A program made the translations under genes and the position numbers. From positions 1,741,501-1,805,500 of the forward strand of contig OZ038467.1 in assembly GCA_964036295.1 (NCBI GenBank): a stretch of 64,000 nucleotides of DNA. Direction: 5' to 3'. This document shows, in pieces, positions 57,501-64,000 of the stretch (positions are counted from its first letter, which is position 1; each line of letters opens with the position of its first letter). Under the pieces are notes generated by a model. That model was not told where the DNA came from and ran no database searches. It saw nothing but the letters and a program-made list of their open reading frames with translations. Source of the DNA: Plumapathes pennacea. Taxonomy: Eukaryota; Cnidaria; Anthozoa; Antipatharia; Myriopathidae.

Positions 57501-60500
57501 ATTACAAGACATGTTGCAATACATTGGCTTCATCAATCTTCATCCGTTGGCGAGATATAGCAGCTTGAATTTGGCTCCTTTGCTCGAAAGGTGTGATGTT
57601 TTAATTAGCGCATGATTTGGTGTAATTTGTTCTAATTTCTCACGACGCGCGGGCTAAAAGTTTACAAAAACTATGCGAAACCTGTCGGCATAGTACAAGG
57701 AACTTTTTCTGAAAGTTTCATGCGATTCTGAGATGGTCGAAAAATCTTGGAATTTTGACAAAATACTAAGGCTATAGCACAGGGTTTTTTGCCGATTTTG
57801 GCCAAAAATTAAAAACTCTTAAAACCTTCAGGAAACCTTCTTTGGACTATTACAAGACAATTTGCAATACATTTCCTTTATCTATCTTCATCCGTTGGCG
57901 AGATATAGCAGCTTCAATTTGGCTCTTTGCTCGAAAGGTGTGACGTTTTAATTAGCGCATGATTTGGTGTAATTTGCTCTAATTTCTCACGACGCGCGGG
58001 CTAAAAGTTTACAAAAACTATACGAAACCCTTGGGCATAGTCCCAGGAACGTTTTCTGAAAGTTTCATCCGATTCTGAGATGGTCGAAAAATCTTGGAAT
58101 TTTGACAAAATACTAAGGCTATAGCACAGGGTTTTTTGCCGATTTTGGCCAAAAATTGAAAACTCTTAAAACTTTCAGGAAACCTTCTTTGGACTATTAC
58201 AAGACAATTTGCAATACATTTGCTTCATCTATCTTCATCCGTTGGCGAGATATAGCAGCTTGAATTTGGCTCTTTGCTCGAAAGGTGTGACGTTTTAATT
58301 AGCGCATGATTTGGTGTAATTTGCTCTAATTTCTCACGACGCGCGGGCTAAAAGTTTCCAAAAAAAAAAAACGAAACCCTTCGGCATAATCCCAGGAACG
58401 TTTTCTGAAAGTTTCATCCGATTCGGAGATGGTCGAAAAATCTTGGAATTTTGACAAAATACTAAGGCTATAGCACAGGGTTTTTATCCGATTTTCGCCA
58501 AAAATTGAAAATTCTTGAAACTTTCAGGAAACCTTCTTTGGACTATTACAAGACATGTTGCAATACATTCGCTTCATCTGTCTTCATCCGTTGGCGAGAT
58601 ATAGCAGCTTGAATTTGTCTCCTTTGCTCGAAAGGTGTGATGTTCTAATTAGCGCATGATTTGGTGTAATTTGCTCTAATTTCTCACGACGCACGGGCTA
58701 AAAGTTTACAAAAACTATGCGAAACCTGTCGGCATAGTCCCAGGAACGTTTTCTGAAAGTTTCATGCGATTCTGAGATGGTCGAAAAAATCTTGGAATTT
58801 TGACAAAATACTAAGGCTATAGCACAGGGTTTTTTGCCGATTTTGGCCAAAAATTGAAAACTCTTAAAACTTTCAGGAAACCTTCTTTGGACTATTACAA
58901 GACATTTTGAAATACATTTGCTTTATCTATCTTCATCCGTTGGCGAGATATAGCAGCTTGAATTTGGCTCCTTTGCTCGAAAGGTGTGATGTTTTAATTA
59001 GCGCATGATTTGGTGTAATTTGTTCTAATTTCTCACGACGCGCGGGCTAAAAGTTTACAAAAACTATGCGAAACCTGTCGGCATAGTACAAGGAACTTTT
59101 TCTGAAAGTTTCATGCGATTCTGAGATGGTCGAAAAATCTTGGAATTTTGACAAAATACTAGGGCTATAGCACAGGGTTTTTTGCCGATTTTGGCCAAAA
59201 ATTAAAAACTCTTAAAACTTTCAGGAAACCTTCTTTGGACTATTACAAGACAATTTGCAATACATTTGCTTTATCTATCTTCATCCGTTGGCGAGATATA
59301 GCAGCTTGAATTTGGCTCTTTGCTCGAAAGGTGTGACGTTTTAATTAGCGCATGATTTGGTGTAATTTGCTCTAATTTCTCACGACGCGCGGGCTAAAAT
59401 TTAACAAAAACTATACGAAACCCTTCGGCATAGTCCCAGGAACGTTTTCTGAAAGTTTCATCCGATTCTGAGATGGTCGAAAAATCTTGGAATTTTGACA
59501 AAATACTAAGGCTATAGCACAGAGTTTTTTGCCGATTTTGGCCAAAAATTGAAAACTCTTAAAACTTTCAGGAAACCTTCTTTGGACTATTACAAGACAT
59601 GTTGCAATACATTGGCTTCATCAATCTTCATCCGTTGGCGAGATATAGCAGCTTCAATTTGGCTCCTTTGCTCGAAAGGTGTGATGTTTTAATTAGCGCA
59701 TGATTTGGTGTAATTTGCTCTAATTTCTCACGACGCGCGGGCTAAAAGTTTACAAAAACTATGCGAAACCTGTCGGCATAGTCCCAGGAACGTTTCCTGA
59801 AAGTTTCATCCGATTCTGAGATGGTCGAAAAATCTTGGAATTTTCACAAAATACTAAGGCTATAGCACAGGGTTTTTATCCGATTTTGGCCAAAAATTGA
59901 AAACTCTTGAAACTTTCAGGAAACCTTCTTTGGACTATTACAAGACATGTTGCAATACATTTGCTTTATCTATCTTCATCCGTTGGCGAGATATAGCAGC
60001 TTGAATTTGGCTCCTTTGCTCGAAAGGTGTGATGTTTTAATTAGCGCATGATTTGGTGTAATTTGTTCTAATTTCTCACGACGCGCGGGCTAAAAGTTTA
60101 CAAAAACTATGCGAAACCTGTCGGCATAGTACAAGGAACTTTTTCTGAAAGTTTCATGCGATTCTGAGATGGTCGAAAAATCTTGGAATTTTGACAAAAT
60201 ACTAAGGCTATAGCACAGGGTTTTTTGCCGATTTTGGCCAAAAATTAAAAACTCTTAAAACTTTCAGGAAACCTTCTTTGGACTATTACAAGACAATTTG
60301 CAATACATTTCCTTTATCTATCTTCATCCGTTGGCGAGATATAGCAGCTTGAATTTGGCTCTTTGCTCGAAAGGTGTGACGTTTTAATTAGCGCATGATT
60401 TGGTGTAATTTGCTCTAATTTCTCACGACGCGCGGGCTAAAAGTTTACAAAAACTATACGAAACCCTTCGGCATAGTCCCAGGAACGTTTTCTGAAAGTT

Positions 60501-63500
60501 TCATCCGATTCTGAGATGGTCGAAAAATCTTGGAATTTTGACAAAATACTAAGGCTATAGCACAGGGTTTTTTGCCGATTTTGGCCAAAAATTGAAAACT
60601 CTTAAAACTTTCAGGAAACCTTCTTTGGACTATTACAAGACAATTTGCAATACATTTGCTTCATCTATCTTCATCCGTTGGCGAGATATAGCAGCTTGAA
60701 TTTGGCTCTTTGCTCGAAAGGTGTGACGTTTTAATTAGCGCATGATTTGGTGTAATTTGCTCTAATTTCTCACGACGCGCGGGCTAAAAGTTTACAAAAA
60801 CTATGCGAAACCTGTCGGCATAGTACAAGGAACTTTTCCTGAAAGTTTCATGCGATTCTGAGATGGTCGAAAAATCTTGGAATTTTGACAAAATACTAAG
60901 GCTATAGCACAGGGTTTTTATCCGATTTTGGCCAAAAATTAAAAACTCTTAAAACTTTCAGGAAACCTTCTTTGGACTATTACAAGACAATTTGCAATAC
61001 ATTTGCTTTATCTATCTTCATCCGTTGGCGAGATATAGCAGCTTGAATTTGGCTCTTTGCTCGAAAGGTGTGACGTTTTAATTAGCGCATGATTTGGTGT
61101 AATTTGCTCTAATTTCTCACGACGCGCGGGCTAAAAGTTTACAAAAACTATACGAAACCCTTGGGCATAGTCCCAGGAACGTTTTCTGAAAGTTTCATCC
61201 GATTCTGAGATGGTCGAAAAATCTTGGAATTTTGACAAAATACTAAGGCTATAGCACAGGGTTTTTTGCCGATTTTGGCCAAAAATTGAAAACTCTTAAA
61301 ACTTTCAGGAAACCTTCTTTGGACTATTACAAGACAATTTGCAATACATTTGCTTCATCTATCTTCATCCGTTGGCGAGATATAGCAGCTTGAATTTGGC
61401 TCTTTGCTCGAAAGGTGTGACGTTTTAATTAGCGCATGATTTGGTGTAATTTGCTCTAATTTCTCACGACGCGCGGGCTAAAAGTTTCCAAAAAAAAAAA
61501 ACGAAACCCTTCGGCATAATCCCAGGAACGTTTTCTGAAAGTTTCATCCGATTCGGAGATGGTCGAAAAATCTTGGAATTTTGACAAAATACTAAGGCTA
61601 TAGCACAGGGTTTTTATCCGATTTTCGCCAAAAATTGAAAATTCTTGAAACTTTCAGGAAACCTTCTTTGGACTATTACAAGACATGTTGCAATACATTC
61701 GCTTCATCTGTCTTCATCCGTTGGCGAGATATAGCAGCTTGAATTTGTCTCCTTTGCTCGAAAGGTGTGATGTTCTAATTAGCGCATGATTTGGTGTAAT
61801 TTGCTCTAATTTCTCACGACGCACGGGCTAAAAGTTTACAAAAACTATGCGAAACCTGTCGGCATAGTCCCAGGAACGTTTTCTGAAAGTTTCATGCGAT
61901 TCTGAGATGGTCGAAAAAATCTTGGAATTTTGACAAAATACTAAGGCTATAGCACAGGGTTTTTTGCCGATTTTGGCCAAAAATTGAAAACTCTTAAAAC
62001 TTTCAGGAAACCTTCTTTGGACTATTACAAGACATTTTGAAATACATTTGCTTTATCTATCTTCATCCGTTGGCGAGATATAGCAGCTTGAATTTGGCTC
62101 CTTTGCTCGAAAGGTGTGATGTTTTAATTAGCGCATGATTTGGTGTAATTTGTTCTAATTTCTCACGACGCGCGGGCTAAAAGTTTACAAAAACTATGCG
62201 AAACCTGTCGGCATAGTACAAGGAACTTTTTCTGAAAGTTTCATGCGATTCTGAGATGGTCGAAAAATCTTGGAATTTTGACAAAATACTAGGGCTATAG
62301 CACAGGGTTTTTTGCCGATTTTGGCCAAAAATTAAAAACTCTTAAAACTTTCAGGAAACCTTCTTTGGACTATTACAAGACAATTTGCAATACATTTGCT
62401 TTATCTATCTTCATCCGTTGGCGAGATATAGCAGCTTGAATTTGGCTCTTTGCTCGAAAGGTGTGACGTTTTAATTAGCGCATGATTTGGTGTAATTTGC
62501 TCTAATTTCTCACGACGCGCGGGCTAAAATTTAACAAAAACTATACGAAACCCTTCGGCATAGTCCCAGGAACGTTTTCTGAAAGTTTCATCCGATTCTG
62601 AGATGGTCGAAAAATCTTGGAATTTTGACAAAATACTAAGGCTATAGCACAGAGTTTTTTGCCGATTTTGGCCAAAAATTGAAAACTCTTAAAACTTTCA
62701 GGAAACCTTCTTTGGACTATTACAAGACATGTTGCAATACATTGGCTTCATCAATCTTCATCCGTTGGCGAGATATAGCAGCTTCAATTTGGCTCCTTTG
62801 CTCGAAAGGTGTGATGTTTTAATTAGCGCATGATTTGGTGTAATTTGCTCTAATTTCTCACGACGCGCGGGCTAAAAGTTTACAAAAACTATGCGAAACC
62901 TGTCGGCATAGTCCCAGGAACGTTTCCTGAAAGTTTCATCCGATTCTGAGATGGTCGAAAAATCTTGGAATTTTCACAAAATACTAAGGCTATAGCACAG
63001 GGTTTTTATCCGATTTTGGCCAAAAATTGAAAACTCTTGAAACTTTCAGGAAACCTTCTTTGGACTATTACAAGACATGTTGCAATACATTTGCTTTATC
63101 TATCTTCATCCGTTGGCGAGATATAGCAGCTTGAATTTGGCTCCTTTGCTCGAAAGGTGTGATGTTTTAATTAGCGCATGATTTGGTGTAATTTGTTCTA
63201 ATTTCTCACGACGCGCGGGCTAAAAGTTTACAAAAACTATGCGAAACCTGTCGGCATAGTACAAGGAACTTTTTCTGAAAGTTTCATGCGATTCTGAGAT
63301 GGTCGAAAAATCTTGGAATTTTGACAAAATACTAAGGCTATAGCACAGGGTTTTTTGCCGATTTTGGCCAAAAATTAAAAACTCTTAAAACTTTCAGGAA
63401 ACCTTCTTTGGACTATTACAAGACAATTTGCAATACATTTCCTTTATCTATCTTCATCCGTTGGCGAGATATAGCAGCTTGAATTTGGCTCTTTGCTCGA

Positions 63501-64000
63501 AAGGTGTGACGTTTTAATTAGCGCATGATTTGGTGTAATTTGCTCTAATTTCTCACGACGCGCGGGCTAAAAGTTTACAAAAACTATACGAAACCCTTCG
63601 GCATAGTCCCAGGAACGTTTTCTGAAAGTTTCATCCGATTCTGAGATGGTCGAAAAATCTTGGAATTTTGACAAAATACTAAGGCTATAGCACAGGGTTT
63701 TTTGCCGATTTTGGCCAAAAATTGAAAACTCTTAAAACTTTCAGGAAACCTTCTTTGGACTATTACAAGACAATTTGCAATACATTTGCTTCATCTATCT
63801 TCATCCGTTGGCGAGATATAGCAGCTTGAATTTGGCTCTTTGCTCGAAAGGTGTGACGTTTTAATTAGCGCATGATTTGGTGTAATTTGCTCTAATTTCT
63901 CACGACGCGCGGGCTAAAAGTTTACAAAAACTATGCGAAACCTGTCGGCATAGTACAAGGAACTTTTCCTGAAAGTTTCATGCGATTCTGAGATGGTCGA
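51545..64000 (+). repeat. Satellite DNA array, about 348-bp monomer, about 36 copies, higher-order repeats
   Basis: Using TCATCCGTTGG as a register mark, copies start at 51671, 52003, 52343, 52681, 53029 and so on to 63801, always in the same orientation. Early spacings vary (332, 340, 338, 348, 338); from 53367 on they are 346-350. Monomers share AGCACAGGG, TTCAGGAAACCTTC, GGAACGTTTCCTGAAAG and GAGATGGTCGAAAAAT. Each has an internal dyad: GAAACTTTCAGGAAACC against GGTTTCCTGAAAGTTTC-like sequence about 100 bases away. The edge monomers are the most diverged. Inside, higher-order repeats are visible, including a 3130-bp 9-mer. No open frame or transposase is seen. The array runs off the window end. 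It may be centromeric, pericentromeric, subtelomeric or a dispersed array; the sequence does not decide. Confidence 0.97.
57916..64000 (+). repeat. 3130-bp higher-order repeat, 9 monomers (two copies, second incomplete)
   Basis: Monomer marks at 58235, 58584, 58933, 59281, 59628, 59976, 60324 and 60671 recur exactly 3130 bases later, at 61365 through 63801. Private variants recur at the same offset: a TTTCC + A-run monomer (58350/61480), GATTCGGAG (58425/61555), ATCTTGG with an extra A (58785/61915), ACTAGGG (59158/62288) and CAGAGTTT (59519/62649). All positions compared match up to the window end. The left boundary is near 57915, where a CTTCAATTT variant breaks the match. An older 6-mer of about 2088 bp links 56147-57888 to 58235-59976. 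Confidence 0.9.

Noticed and set aside
51545-64000. CRISPR-like array
   Set aside because: The units are about 348 bp with no repeat-spacer pattern, in a eukaryotic genome. It is satellite DNA.

Overview
The window is animal nuclear DNA, most likely from a cnidarian and plausibly an anthozoan such as a stony coral or anemone. The evidence is many short exons with GT-AG introns, AATAAA poly(A) signals, AT-rich introns full of fold-back elements, and conserved metazoan genes whose spliced products are close to human lengths. The species assignment is inference. All gene structures were built by eye from splice sites, reading-frame continuity and remembered human proteins; no alignment was run.

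Layout. (1) 1-1264, +: the last three exons of PPIL2, with the window starting on a splice donor. (2) 2068-3787, +: a two-exon KCTD (BTB/T1) gene. (3) 4870-5937, +: an intronless gene for a predicted PD-(D/E)XK nuclease, resembling phage and large-DNA-virus nucleases more than its neighbours. (4) 9947-6960, -: a complete 11-exon GDPD1-type lysophospholipase D, 322 aa. (5) 14905-33705, +: TTC28, 8 exons, 2537 aa, with a 4.7-kb TPR-CHAT exon and a last exon that carries an in-frame 75-bp x 8 minisatellite. (6) 35657-40673, +: CCDC74, 8 exons, 415 aa. (7) 41771-50095, +: Moonraker (MNR/KIAA0753/OFIP), 19 coding exons, 983 aa. (8) 50476-51178: a fold-back element and two minisatellites. (9) About 51545 to the window end: a satellite array of about 36 head-to-tail monomers of about 348 bp, diverged at the edge and organised inside into higher-order repeats, including a 9-monomer 3130-bp unit. 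The array continues past the window.

How the genes relate. TTC28, CCDC74 and MNR are consecutive on one strand, and their vertebrate counterparts are linked to mitosis, spindle or centrosome/centriolar-satellite biology. Whether the order means anything is unknown. PPIL2 is a nuclear RING/cyclophilin protein and GDPD1 acts in membrane lipid metabolism. The two most unusual items are the nuclease gene, a candidate virus- or phage-derived gene, and the satellite, whose homogenised monomers carry a short palindrome that the edge monomers lack.
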